A stretch of DNA of 64,000 nt from NCBI RefSeq assembly GCF_021462225.1, contig NC_061795.1:46898880-46962879 (forward strand), given 5' to 3'. The position numbers were made by a program, and so were the translations under genes. This document shows positions 24,426 to 35,576 of the stretch, piece by piece (the stretch's first letter is position 1; each line of letters opens with the position of its first letter). Source of the stretch: Girardinichthys multiradiatus. Lineage: Eukaryota > Chordata > Actinopteri > Cyprinodontiformes > Goodeidae. The notes beneath the pieces were generated by a model. The model had not been told where the DNA came from, did no database searches, and saw only the letters and a program-made list of their open reading frames with translations.

Positions 24426-25779
24426 CTGGAGAGAGACACACAAGAGTTAGTCAGTCTTTTTTTTTCATTTTAGGAAAGGTTTTTTTACAGGCTAGGGCAA
24501 GAGGGATATAAAAGAAACACAGCTGATTGGTGGAAGACTATAACAAAAATTAAAAAAAAACAGAGACACTAGGACATAAGCGAGGGTTTATTACCAGTGG
24601 GCTTAGCTGACATTTAGACACACTGTGCATCCTGCTGTTTCAAATGCCATGATGTGTTTCACTGCAGTGAACACACAGGCAGCCCGGCTGACACACGCTT
24701 AGCCAGGCGGACAGACAATCAGACAAAGTCAAACACAGCGAGCAATGATTAGGAGATGGGCAGCAGAGAACAAAACATGGGACACCAGGAAATGTCCCCC
24801 TGATGTAAAGAGACAGAAGCATGTTGGCCGAACGCTGTGAGCCAATTAGGACAGACAGCGTCCCTACACATGAAAGAGGAAACAGACTCCTGCACTGCAA
24901 TCATCAAACTTAGATGCATTTCTTCAGTCAGCCAGACCCATCTCTCCAGAACTGACACTGGGTCGGTCTTCATGTGGACCGCATGAATGATCCTTCTCAA
25001 TCTTTATGTATCACTACGGAGTTTTTATTATACCACAGACATTCTGTAGAAATCAGCAGGTGGGTTAACAAACTACAAATCAACGTAAATTAACCAATCA
25101 TTAATCATTACCCAAACAGGATAACCAATGTGCCATGTTGGTAAATGATCTGTCCTTGCATGTCAGACTGGTCTCTTTTTGAGTTTAAGAATCTTCATAA
25201 AACACATTTATTTACTGAAGCATTTTGCAGACCCTGAGAGGTTGACTCTATTTAACAATATTTTACTTGTCTGGAAAGTCCTTTAGTCCACTTGTTTGGT
25301 CCGAACCAAAAGCGGAATTTATTTTTACATTTTTTTTGTTGCGGTTGCTTTCAAATTTCACTTTGTACAAGTGAACTTTACTGTAAACAAAGCCACGAGA
25401 AAAACTATCATAGAAGTAATGCTTGTTGCATTTCTCTTTTGCATATTTGTACAGTTATTACAGCTGCAAAATCATTTGAGTGTCAAGAGCAGCTCATTCA
25501 AAGCAGGTTTCGCATCGTTCTACATCTAATTTTGGAACGATGTCGGCAAATGTGTGTTGCAAGCTGCAGGAGACGATGTGCTCTCCGTGCCCTGACCCAC
25601 AGCATGCCGGCAGCAGAGTTGCTAAGCAAAAGATGGCGGATCAGGTATGATTTCAGTAGAACATTCACTATTCACAACATTCACTACGGCGGCTCGTTAA
25701 ATCCAAAATGCCTATTCTTACAACCACCATTCTTGTTCACATCAGCAGTGAAGTGTACCCTCTGTTCATTTTCAAATGA
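24426..25779. other. gnao1 intron 2, nothing recognised
   Basis: Intron sequence. A stretch near 25146-25230 (ctctttttgagtttaagaatc and following) vaguely resembles a LINE C-terminal coding end but is too short to call. Confidence 0.5.
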
Positions 25780-26100
25780 ACTCTGAACAGCTTCCTGACC
25801 CCTTCTTGAAAAAAAGCCCAGTTCCCACAGAATGATTGCGCCACCACCATTTTTCACTGCTAAAATGATATTTTCAAGATGATGAGCAATCACCACCATC
25901 TACAATGTTCTGCATGTATTCCAAAAGATTCAGATTTTCTCATCTGACCAGAGCACCTTTTTACACACTTTTACTGTAACCACTCACATGGCTGGTGGTA
26001 AACTGCAAATTAAACTGCTTATGGATTTCTTCAATTGCTTTCTTCTTACCATTTTACTATCACGGTCATCAAAGCACATGACTGATAACTGTACTGCCAA
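25780..26100 (-). mobile_element. Tc1-type relic
   Basis: On the plus strand it shows the antisense of a Tc1 transposase: cttgaaaaaaagcccagttc, then cagattttctcatctgaccagagcacc, which encodes (minus strand) a GALVR/ENLN-type version of the block before the first catalytic Asp. Heavily mutated, without identifiable ends. Confidence 0.6.
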
Positions 26101-27116
26101 CAAAATCTCCCACTTCACGGTCTTCATCATCAAGAAAAGAAACAAAAAAAAAACATCCCAAAAATCACCACCGCTTCTCTGAGAGGAAAGGTTGGCTGTC
26201 TAATTTTACCTTTTACATGATTAAAGTAGGAAAAGGAAATACATTCTTTACCTGTAAATGATCATCAGCCTAAAGATAATCCACAGAGTTCAACAGTTTA
26301 TTCTACATTTTCTTCAACATTATAGCAGCAAGCAACATTATTAAAATTTACTTTGGTTTTCTAATCAGGCTATAAAAAGGGTTACCTCTGTAGATGCATC
26401 ATGCACACAAAAAAAACATGCATTCGGCAAACTCAACATTAATCTGGAGCCATGTAGTGTGCAGTGCTGTGGACAGCAGTGTCCGAGTGCCGTCCTATGG
26501 CAGCATAATGTTTCAGATCAATCAGGCAGCCTGCCTGTCAGAACATACCTCCCTTCCACTTACATCGTACCCTAGTCTTAAGCCACCAGGTGGAAGCACT
26601 ATATATATATATATATATATGCTCAAAGAAATAAAGGTAACACTTAAACAACACAATATAACTTCAAGTAAATCAAACTTCTGTGAAATCAAACTGTCCA
26701 CTTAGGAAGCAACACTGATTGACAATCAATTTCACATGATGTTGTTCAAATGGAAAAGACAACAGGGGGAAATCTTTGGTGATTAGCAAGACACTCAATA
26801 AAGGAGTGGTTCTGCAGGTGGGGACCACAGACCACTTCTCAGTACCTATGCTTTCTGGCTGATGTTTTGGTCACTTTTGAATGTTGGTGGTGCTTTCACA
26901 CTCGTGGTAGCATGAGACGGATTCTACAACTCACACAAGTGGCTCAGGTAGTGCAGCTCATCCAGGATGGCACATCAATGTGAGCTGTGGCAAGAAGGTT
27001 TGCTGTGTCTGTCAGCGTAGTGTCCAGAGCCTAGAGGTGCTACCAGGAGACAGGCCAGTACACCAGGAGACATGGAGGAGGCCATAGGAGGACAACAACC
27101 CAGCAGCAGGACCGCT

Positions 27117-27172
27117 ACCCTAACGGTTAGGGTTAACCCTACCCCCTAACCCTATCCTAACCCTAACCCTAT
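27117..27172. repeat. Interstitial telomere-like repeat
   Basis: About 56 bp of degenerate CCCTAA units. The first part runs the other way (TTAGGG) and meets the rest head-to-head in ttagggttaaccctac; the last 30 bp are CCCTAAC-type units in one direction. It sits exactly between two coding parts of a Tc1 transposase. Confidence 0.93.
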
Positions 27173-27186
27173 ACCGTGCAGGATGC

Positions 27187-27597
27187 TTGGTATTTGCCAG
27201 AGAACACCAGGATTGGCAAATTCGCCACTGGCGCCCTGTGCTCTTCACAGATGAAAGCAGGTTCACACTGAGCACATGTGACAGACGTGACAGAGTCTGG
27301 AGACACCGTGGAGAGAGATCTGCTGCCTGCAACATCCTTCAGCATGACGGGTTTAGCAGTGGGTTAGTAATAGTGCGGGGTGGCATTTCTTTGGAGGGCA
27401 GCATGACCCTCAATGTGCTCGCTAGAGGTAGCCTGACTGCCATTAGGTACCGAGATGAGATCCTCAGACCCCTTGTGAGACCATATGCTGGTGCTGTTGG
27501 CCCTGGGTTCCTCCTAATGCAGGACAACGCTAGACCTCATGTGGCTGGAGTGTGTCAGCAGTTCCTGCAAGATGAAGACATTGAAGCTATGGACTGA
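27187..27597 (+). pseudogene. Tc1 transposase, catalytic fragment
   Basis: A 136-residue frame covers the DDE nuclease core that cuts and joins transposon ends. It reads FAREHQDWQIRHWRPVLFTD with the first catalytic Asp in LFTDESRF, then GFLLMQDNARPH with the second catalytic Asp. A TGA at 27595-27597 replaces the tryptophan expected before [15 protein letters not shown], whose Glu would be the third catalytic residue; that block continues in frame after the stop. A further short deletion follows near 27660. Upstream coding is cut off by the telomere-like insertion. Confidence 0.9.
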
Positions 27598-28043
27598 CCC
27601 ACCCGTTCCCCAGACCTGAATCCGATTGAGCACATCTGGGACATCATGTCTCGCTCCATCAGACTGTCCAGGAATTGGCGGATGCTTTAGTCCAGGTCTG
27701 GAAGGAGATCCCTCAGGAGACCATCCGCCGTCTCATCAGGAGCATGTCCAGACGTTGTAGGGAGGTCATACAGACACGTGGAGGTCACACACAATACTGA
27801 GCCTCATTTTGACTTGTTTTAAGGACATTACATCAAAGTTGGATCAGCCTCTAGTGTGTTTTTCCACTTTAATTTTGTGTGTGACTCCAAATCCAGGCCT
27901 CCATTGGTTAATAAATTTGATTTCCATTGATGATTTTTGTGGGATTTTGTTGTCAGCACATTCAACTTTGTACAGAACAAAGTATTCAATGAGATTATTT
28001 CATTCATTCAGATCTAGGATGTGTTATTTGAGTGTTCATCAGC

Positions 28044-28649
28044 TACTTTAACCAACTAAATAAAATGTCAAGCCTCAGTGTGCACATGCATTAATATAAT
28101 GTACCATGATAACAGCTTTTTTCCAACTTTCTAGGTGCTCCTACTTGATTTTTTGTCTTCTCAATCATGTCTCCACCAGCAACTTAATCTGAAATATTGC
28201 CTTTCACCTTCCCTTTCACCAGGGAGGTGAAACAAGGACAAACTCCTAATTAGATGCCGCAGTCTAAGAGGTAATGACATATAGAGCTGAAAATGCCAAG
28301 AGAGACGCTGATTTGTTTCAAAAGCCACAAATGAAAAAGAAGCAAAAGAAATTAAAAATAAAAACAAACATTCTAAAGTAGATAATATTTAAGACCGTGT
28401 ACAAAGTAATTGTAAATTTCAGGGATGACGAATAATACAAAGACCTAAACATGTAACAGCAAAAGCCTCATACTCAACTCTCCTTAATTATCAAGCACAG
28501 TAGTGGAGGACTACTGATTTAGGCTGATTTTGCAGACAGCCTCTAGCCACCTTGCAGTCACTGACTCATTATAAATTCCTCTGTATGCCAAAGAATTGTC
28601 TAGTCAAATGCAAAGCCAACTGAGAGCTCAGGCTCGGCCCAAGCTGGTT
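28044..28649. other. gnao1 intron 2, nothing recognised
   Basis: No supported feature. Confidence 0.5.
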
Positions 28650-28960
28650 CAGTAGCAGGACAATGATCCCAAACACAGCAGCAAATCCACAACAGAATGA
28701 CAGAAATAATCAAGGTGCTGCAATGGTCCACTCAATCTCCATACTTGGAGGGACCGTAAAAGAGCTATGCAGAAATGAAAGTCTGCAAGTCTCAAAGAAA
28801 CAAAGCAACACTGGAAAGTAGAGTGGGTCAAAGAAACAATGACTCGTTTAAAATATCCTGACACAAAAAGCTTAGTAACAAAAAAAGGAAACATTTTACA
28901 GTGACAGCACAATCAAGGGAATTTTTTCAATGCAAAGTTGAACTGCACTGACCACAAATT
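28650..28960 (+). mobile_element. Tc1-type relic
   Basis: Starts at the second catalytic Asp region (caggacaatgatcccaaaca, reading QDNDPKH). It continues through caatggtccactcaatctcc, where the SPDLNPIE block is mutated, then agagctatgcagaaatg and gagtgggtcaaagaa. A different Tc1 family from that at 26.6 kb. Ends not found. Confidence 0.75.
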
Positions 28961-29200
28961 AAACAGTTAATCAGGTGACAATGATTAGCTAAGAGAGCAA
29001 GAAAGCACAGCCACACAAGGTGAAAAGATAGCTGGACAATGATTTAATATTTATGAAGGTCTGACTGACTTGCTTAATGTGAGCAAGTGTGTGTGTGTGC
29101 GTGCATGTGTGTGTTGTCAATCTGGCATGCTGAGGTGAGCTTTCATGCACAAGGACATTTTCTCATTATCCACTCGCAGTGCCCTTCTGGCAGCAGACTG

Positions 29201-29202
<2 letters not shown>
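28961..29202. other. gnao1 intron 2, nothing recognised
   Basis: Short TG-rich stretches preceding a long microsatellite. Confidence 0.5.
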
Positions 29203-29267
<65 letters not shown>

Positions 29268-29277
29268 TGTGTGTGTT
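29203..29277. repeat. (GT)n microsatellite, about 37 units
   Basis: A 75-bp GT tract with one GCGC interruption near 29264. Frames of poly(Cys-Val) or poly(Thr-His) across it are artefacts. Confidence 0.99.
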
Positions 29278-30743
29278 TGTGATTTCACGTGGCTTTGGCA
29301 CAATCTGCACAGTGACCTGAAACATAGTTTAGTTTCATACTGAGCCAGACAGATGGATGGAGAGACAGACATATGGATAATTTACCCACTACTTTATTCC
29401 ATGATATCATTATGATATCCCGCTTCGGAGGATGGAATAGCAGGTGTCTGGTTTAAAGAAAACTGGCTGTCAGTGATTGATAATCACATTTAACAAATAT
29501 CATGCAGTATTTTACTTTTTCATGCAACATTGAAATTAACCTGTACCTGTGACTACAAACTTAAATTAATGATTCTTCAGCTACTGCATCTCCCAAATGT
29601 ACCAATTAATTGCATTCATCCAATGTTTTATCACAGTAAATTCAGAGAAAACGCTGTCATTCCTAAACCTAGAGGTGGCCATCTTGGTTTTTTGGAACCA
29701 AAATTCACCATGTTTGGAAAAAATTAACAAATAGAAAACATATCTTGTTTTTGGGGATTTCATTAATAACTGAAGTGTATTCAGAAGGATCACAATCACA
29801 CAACTCAAAAAGAGTCAATTACAGTGATGTAAAAACACATAAATCACAGGAAAAGGTTAATGGAAAATGTTCTTTGTTTTGACAGAAAATCTTTTGGACC
29901 CACTGGTTTCTAAAGTGAGGGTCAGGATCTTACTTTGGCTCATAAGACTCTTAGAATCTGAAGCTGATGTTGTGAATTCATAGCCTGAGAATAATTTCCT
30001 CAAGGTAAACAGAACTTTTGTTCTGTGATATGGACTTTTAATGCAGAACTACTTCCTCTCAAATAGCCACAACTTGAAATGTCTGCTTTAAATGAAGCTT
30101 AGCAAGGAGGATCAACATCCCCTTCCTATTGCTTCTCTTCCTGGGATATACCCTGGCTCCAGATGCTTCCATGGTTCAGTGCCTTTCAAGAAGCCATTGT
30201 AGTCCCTTAAAAGGTTCTAACTAACAAATGGCTTCCTGCAGCAGAGCACCCAACTCTTAGAAATATTTTCTACATTATAAAAACATCTGACTTTTTATTG
30301 AAATGAAGGAAAAGTAAACTCGAGGAAAATGTGATTTAATTAACATGTTTTAAACACAGATTCCAAACTGATTTTCAATCCTCTAAAAATTGGCTGGGTT
30401 GCTCCATGGGCTTTTGTGTGGAGTAAAGATCCTACAGGTTTGTTGTTTTTCAGGAAAGTCCAAAGTTCTAAAACTGTTTCTGTTTCACTGCAGAATCAGC
30501 TGATAAGAGAAACCACGTGTCTCGTTACCTCACGTGGTGTACTGAAGCCCACTGAAACAGAATCGGCTATTGGGCTTGAGTCTTGGACGGTTTTATCAGG
30601 GAAGTTAATGCTTCAGAATAGCACAGTTTTGAAAAGGATCCCTGGGCAACGAGCCACGAAATGTTGGCCCCCAACCAGACACTAAAGCTGTGAGGAGCTT
30701 GAGAAAGTAATTCAGAAAAGTTTTTTTTTTCTTAAGATTTTTC
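29278..30743. other. gnao1 intron 2, nothing recognised
   Basis: No supported feature. An 89-codon frame at 30416-30685 has no recognisable content. Confidence 0.5.
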
Positions 30744-30932
30744 TTGTGGCCCTAGTGGCCTTTATTTTTCCAGTATTTTTTGACAGTAGATAGACAGGAA
30801 GTGGGAATGAAGAGGGAGGGGAAGACATGCGGCAAATGTCGGCAGGTTCAGGACTCGAACCCTGGACCGCCACGTCGAGGACTAAGGCCTCTGTATATGG
30901 TTCGCACGCTTAACCCCCTACACCACCAGCGC
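30744..30932 (-). repeat. tRNA-headed SINE-like repeat
   Basis: Minus-strand copy. Read in its own sense it has a head with gcgctggtggtgtaggggg, a good B box (ggttcgagtcc) near 30855, a gcaaatgtcttcccc-type block and the tail aataaaggccactagggcc. Same family as 1815 and 8649. Confidence 0.75.
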
Positions 30933-32499
30933 ATTCGGAAAGGTTTTTGATGAGAGACTGCTCGAGGCAAACATTTTTCCTCTCAGGGGTTCCGATGAAG
31001 CAAAAGGTGTGGCACGTAAAACTCCTCAATAGTAGCAGCTTGATCATTGGTGGATCTTTCAAAGAAAAAACAACAAATGTATGAGAAAATATAAATAATC
31101 CACCATTTTTAATGATAAAACATTCATGTGAGGGACTAAGTATTAAAATGATAAATTAGTTATTGAAGATAAACATGTTTTAGCACCATCATATCTATCA
31201 ACAGGGCTGAACAACGGTTTTTGAGTGTTTCAATAATCCTTAAAGTATCGAGATTTTTCAGACTTCTAAATGAATCACAGGAATCCGATCATAACGCAGT
31301 GCAAACATTACCACAAGGTGGCAGTAATGCACCAAGTTATTTAACATTAGAACAACATTTGAAGAGTAACACAAAAAAACTATCAAAAAGCTTAAATAGA
31401 TCCTGCATCTGTTTCTGGGTCATCTGTATTCCCATGTCTTTACTATGGCAACCTAAGTTGCCATTTTGTTCTTTCCTATTTCCTACTCTCGTTTCATACA
31501 CATGTAAATAAACCACCAGTTTAGTTCTCCTTAACTATGGAGATAATAAGCAAAAAAAGTATTATGTTAAATTTAGCTGTACATTATTTTTTCAAAATAA
31601 AAAGTATTACACCCTGGTTCCACTTGTTGCCGTTCTGTCCTGTGCACAGTCCAGTTGACCCTTATGAAGTACGACAGATGCTGACTCCTGATCAAACTAA
31701 AATTACCCTGAGCCACCTCCTGCTGACAGATATTTATTAGAGTCACAGAAATTCATTACCTCTCAGTAGACTGTGGAAAGGATAGAAATTGACTGTACCG
31801 AAATATGGAGGCAAGCTAATCATTTCTGTAAGGAACAAGGAAACATCAACAAACCCAAAGCTACATACAACACAAAGGGCATGAAGAACAAAGCATCAAG
31901 CTCTCTGCTCTGCGTCTCTCATTATCCTCCACACACTCGTATTTTTATCTTCACACCTACTCATGTGAACACACAAATACACAGCTCACACACCTCCCTG
32001 CGCAATTAGGTCTTTATCTCAGCCCCTGCTAGCTAGACACTGTTTGTCTTGACAAAACCACACACAAACACACACACAGAGAGTGGCACAAAACCCTGTG
32101 ATTTGCTTCTTTATCTCTAAGCTGTGCTTTCGCTCACTCTGCGCTGTATGTCGACAGCTCTTGGTCATGACAAAGTGCACGCTGACCGACTGCTGTCAAC
32201 GCTGCTGGGATAGAGTTACTTACGCAACAACCGGTGTTTGTTGAGGGAAACATTAAAGCAGGTGAAAAGAGTGAAATAAAGAGTTAGGGTAAAATGTACC
32301 ATGTGATAACAGACATAAAAAAGCATGAAATAAGATGGAGATGATCAGAAAGAAGGGATTTATTAATAGCCGAGGGCATCAGTGGTGCAGCTCCCACCTC
32401 CACACTGACTATCCCACACAAACAGCAGAAGAAGCATCAGCTGCTGTAATTTGGCTCCATTCTCGTCTTCACACCTTGAGGTCAAGCAGCAACATCCTG
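30933..32499. other. gnao1 intron 2, nothing recognised
   Basis: No supported feature across about 1.6 kb. Confidence 0.5.
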
Positions 32500-32518
32500 C
32501 ACACACACACACACACAC
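32500..32518. repeat. Short (CA)n tract
   Basis: Nine to ten CA units. Confidence 0.9.
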
Positions 32519-32552
32519 TCACGTCTTCAGCTCTGGATCTTTCAGCTCAAAA

Positions 32553-32803
32553 GAAGTGCAATATGCTACCTCATGTGCAATACTGGAACAACCTGTAAAT
32601 ATTCTTGTATATATATTTTTTTCCACCTGCACAGTCCTTTTTTTTAATAACTTTTTTATAACTTTTTATAACTTTATAACTGTTAAACTTTTTAATATTT
32701 GTTTTCTTTAATTTGCACTACTTGCCTGCACTGTTTTGTTTTGTTCTGAAAATTTCGTTGCACCCATGTGGAGCAATGACAAATAAAGAATTCTGATTTT
32801 GAC
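32553..32803 (+). mobile_element. LINE 3' UTR fragment
   Basis: Contains tcatgtgcaatactggaac, a T-rich stretch, tttgcactacttgcctgc and ends gagcaatgacaaataaagaattctg, the layout of a fish CR1/L2-type LINE 3' UTR ending in an AATAAA signal plus attctg. No coding part is retained. Confidence 0.6.
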
Positions 32804-32929
32804 GTCTGATGTCTGACTGACTTCCTGAGCCCTGCATCAGCAGGTTTCCAAGAATGGCAAATCAATGCAGATTTAGAAGACACGTATTAGATGTTAATTC
32901 TCTGCATGTTTGTTTTGGTTTGTAACAGG

Positions 32930-33020
32930 AAAACTCCAGTGATGACATCACACCTGTTCAAGCCTTCCTAAACTGGCTTCCTGTCCATTTCAAGTTCCAG
33001 GTTCAAATGTCACCTAGAGT
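32930..33020 (+). mobile_element. LINE coding scrap
   Basis: A frame reads HHTCSSLPKLASCPFQVP or, with one shift, HITPVQAFLNWLPVHFKFQV. The latter is the sequence found near the C-terminus of several fish non-LTR reverse transcriptases. Only about 90 bp remain. Confidence 0.5.
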
Positions 33021-33119
33021 CCTAATGCAGCCATCCATAGGCATCTGATGATGTTGGGGTGGAAATGGGTAAGTAGTCAGTAAAATGGGCTTGAATTTAA
33101 TTGTGAAGTGGGAAAAAAT

Positions 33120-33620
33120 TTTGCACAGTTTGGAAAGTTTTTTTTACAAGTAAAAAACTGCCAAGTATGATGTGCATTTGTAGCCACTGCCCCCGAGTCA
33201 ATGCCTTGTTGAACCACCTTTTGCTGCTTCCCTTTTCCTTTGTATCGAACTGCGAGAAAGACTTATGGTTTCTTTCAACGATAGTTGTCTTTTTGCCTCT
33301 AACAGTTGTCCTGTCGACAGAATCTCTAACCTAAGCTGTGGATCTCTGGACCTCCTCCTTAGTTACTAGACTTTTCAGCTGCTTCTCTGATTAATGCCCT
33401 TCTTACACACCCTGTCAGTTTAGGGGGACGTTCATGTCTTGGTATGTCTGCAGTTGGTCCATCCTCTCTCCGTGTTAAGATGATGGGATTGAACAGTGCT
33501 TTGTGAGATGTTCAAAGCTTGGGATATTGTTATACAACCTAACCCTGATTTGACTTATCCACAACTTTCTCCCTGACCTGTCTGGGAAGAGAAGGTTGCA
33601 TTGAATTAAATAAGCTATGT
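33120..33620 (-). mobile_element. Tc1-type relic, deleted
   Basis: Antisense Tc1 features on the plus strand: gtcaatgccttgttgaaccaccttttgctgc near one end, then cagtttagggggacgttcatgtcttgg, gatgttcaaagcttgggatat and ccctgacctgtctggg, which encode helix-turn-helix and inter-domain parts of a transposase on the minus strand. Interrupted by deletions and stops. Confidence 0.7.
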
Positions 33621-33984
33621 TGTGGTAAAGGTTGCTGCTAACAAATGCATGCCATACTTTGAAAATCATGTATACATTTCCTTCCACTTCACAGTTATAC
33701 ACTATTACCAACAATCCTGCTGTTAGTCTAAGGTAAGACAATTAGAGTTGAAGGTTATTCTCTCTCTTCATAATGTGACCACTCTTGTCCAAACCTCCTA
33801 ACATCCCATCTTTCAGATGACGTTGGAGTGGCTAGGAGCTAGTTGCTCATTGGGAACATCTGGGCCAAATGTTCCCAATCCATGTAAACCTGGCTGTTTT
33901 CTCTCTTGCCCAAGACACCAGGCAGCTTGGAGATTCTGGCTTTACTTTTGGTTTGGCTCAGTTTGGTATCCAACCGTCCTAATT
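33621..33984. other. gnao1 intron 2, nothing recognised
   Basis: No supported feature. Confidence 0.5.
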
Positions 33985-34312
33985 GGTGTGCAATTGCAGA
34001 GGAGGCTAATGCCTAAATCTGGTCAATGGATATCCCCCGAACAATTCACCAGTCCACCACAGGACAACACAGGGACATACAGGACAGACAACCATGCAGA
34101 CACACACTCAAACCTAAAGGCAATTTAGAGAGACCAATTGACCTATCATGAATGGTTTTGAACTGTGGGAGGAAGCCAGAGCACCTGGAGAGAACCCACA
34201 CATGAATGAATGACAGAACATGTTGAACATGCAGAAGGACCCCGGCCAACATTCAAATGGGCCGTTCGTGCTGCAAGTCAACAGTGTTAACAGTTGTGCC
34301 ACTGTGCTTTTG
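33985..34312 (-). repeat. Interspersed tRNA-like repeat, long copy
   Basis: On the minus strand: gcacagtggcacaactgttaac, a decayed B box, cttctgcatgttcaacatg, a gggttctctccaggtgctct block, an aaattgcctttagg block and a final ggtggactggtgaattg part. This is the fullest minus-strand copy of the family at 62872 and 39650. Confidence 0.7.
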
Positions 34313-35576
34313 GCATGTCTTCACACCAAACAACACTTGCACCTTTACTCTTTCATCCTTACAACCACCCTACACCAGATATTTACTCATGATCACGTGT
34401 TTCTATTTTGGTGTTAAACATTAGTTAACCTTTAAGGCAAGACTACAAACATCCTGATAACTCATTAAGGTGACTGTTTGGTCCTGGAGTACCTGATGTA
34501 GAAATAATAAATGACCGAACTGACTTTAGATGGCGGGGTAGAATATGCATGCATATGTGAGCCTGCACAGCTCTTATTATTATTGTAAGTGAGGAGCTTA
34601 AACGGTTGGAAACACCTGCTGTGGTGCAAATATACTCGATTAATGCGATCTTTGATCAAGTACTTAATTACTAAAATATGTGATTGCTACAGCTCTAGAT
34701 TTAACAGTAGGATGAAGAGGCAAAGCAGTTGAGCTAGAGGACACTTCAGTGGACTGACACTTCTATCCCAACTAAGCTGTGGCTGGGAACTGAGGCTGAC
34801 TGAAAAAACACAAAGGTAAAAGACAAATTCAATATTACTCTTTTCGTTTGTTAACAAAAACTAAAACATAATTTCATTATGACTGTATTAACTGGTCTCA
34901 TTGCAGAGAATGATGACGTCAGAAATAGGGATGTTGTTGCACCGTGTATAGTTATGCATCAGTATGCTAGGCCCGTTTAAAACAGCGAAACAGTAAAACA
35001 AATAAAACTGTGAAACATTTCTTTTTAAACAGTTAATGTAAAAATGTTATTTTAATTTCAGCTTTTACACTCAGCCGCAGTTTATCCATTTTTATCTGAA
35101 TCAACAGTTATACTCAGATATGTTACACACTGGTGGAAAATGTCACTTTTTCTTGGTTCAGGTCATTGGTCTGAACCTACAGATGTTTCATTTAAAGTCT
35201 CTTCTTTGCCCTAGTATTCAATAAGAATGGCGAAGCTGTCATCTTATTTTCCACAGAGTTAAATGCTACACCAAATCTGTTCATTCATCTTGTTAAAATG
35301 TGATCCACTCACAGCTTAATTGAGTTTCTGACCCTTTCTGTTCTGTTTTACGAACCTACTGGGCCTTACTCGACTATAAATGTCCATTCCAACTGTTTGA
35401 GCTATTTATCGTTCTCTAAAGGTTGCAGGGGACAATAAATGATTCCATTATAAAGAAAGCGACATCATGTCGTACCATACTAAGATTCTGATCCAACAGA
35501 AGATACACAAACATATAAATGTCTGTACAACTGTATGAATGTAAAGAATAACTCAGTATGTATATGGTTCAGTTCA
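34313..35576. other. gnao1 intron 2, nothing recognised
   Basis: About 1.26 kb without a supported feature. Confidence 0.5.

Larger units (their letters stand above)
26621..28043 (+). mobile_element. Tc1-type transposon with internal telomere-like patch
   Basis: The left end gctcaaagaaataaaggtaa abuts a (TA)n tract (26600-26620), fitting insertion at TA. Helix-turn-helix coding (26905-27110) is followed by a telomere-like stretch at 27117-27172 and then the catalytic part of a transposase. The right inverted repeat is present up to about 28043 (gatctaggatgtgttatttg) but its outermost bases are missing. Relative to family members as I remember them, roughly 200 bp of the middle of the gene has been replaced by the telomere-like patch. 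Immobile copy. Confidence 0.9.

Noticed and set aside
27117..27172. True chromosome end or telomere
   Set aside because: Only about 56 degenerate bases, with unit direction changing, embedded within a transposon that continues on both sides.
29966..29991. Similarity of agctgatgttgtgaattcat to the miR-138 mature sequence
   Set aside because: It has internal mismatches and an insertion in the match, and no complementary arm nearby to form the precursor hairpin.
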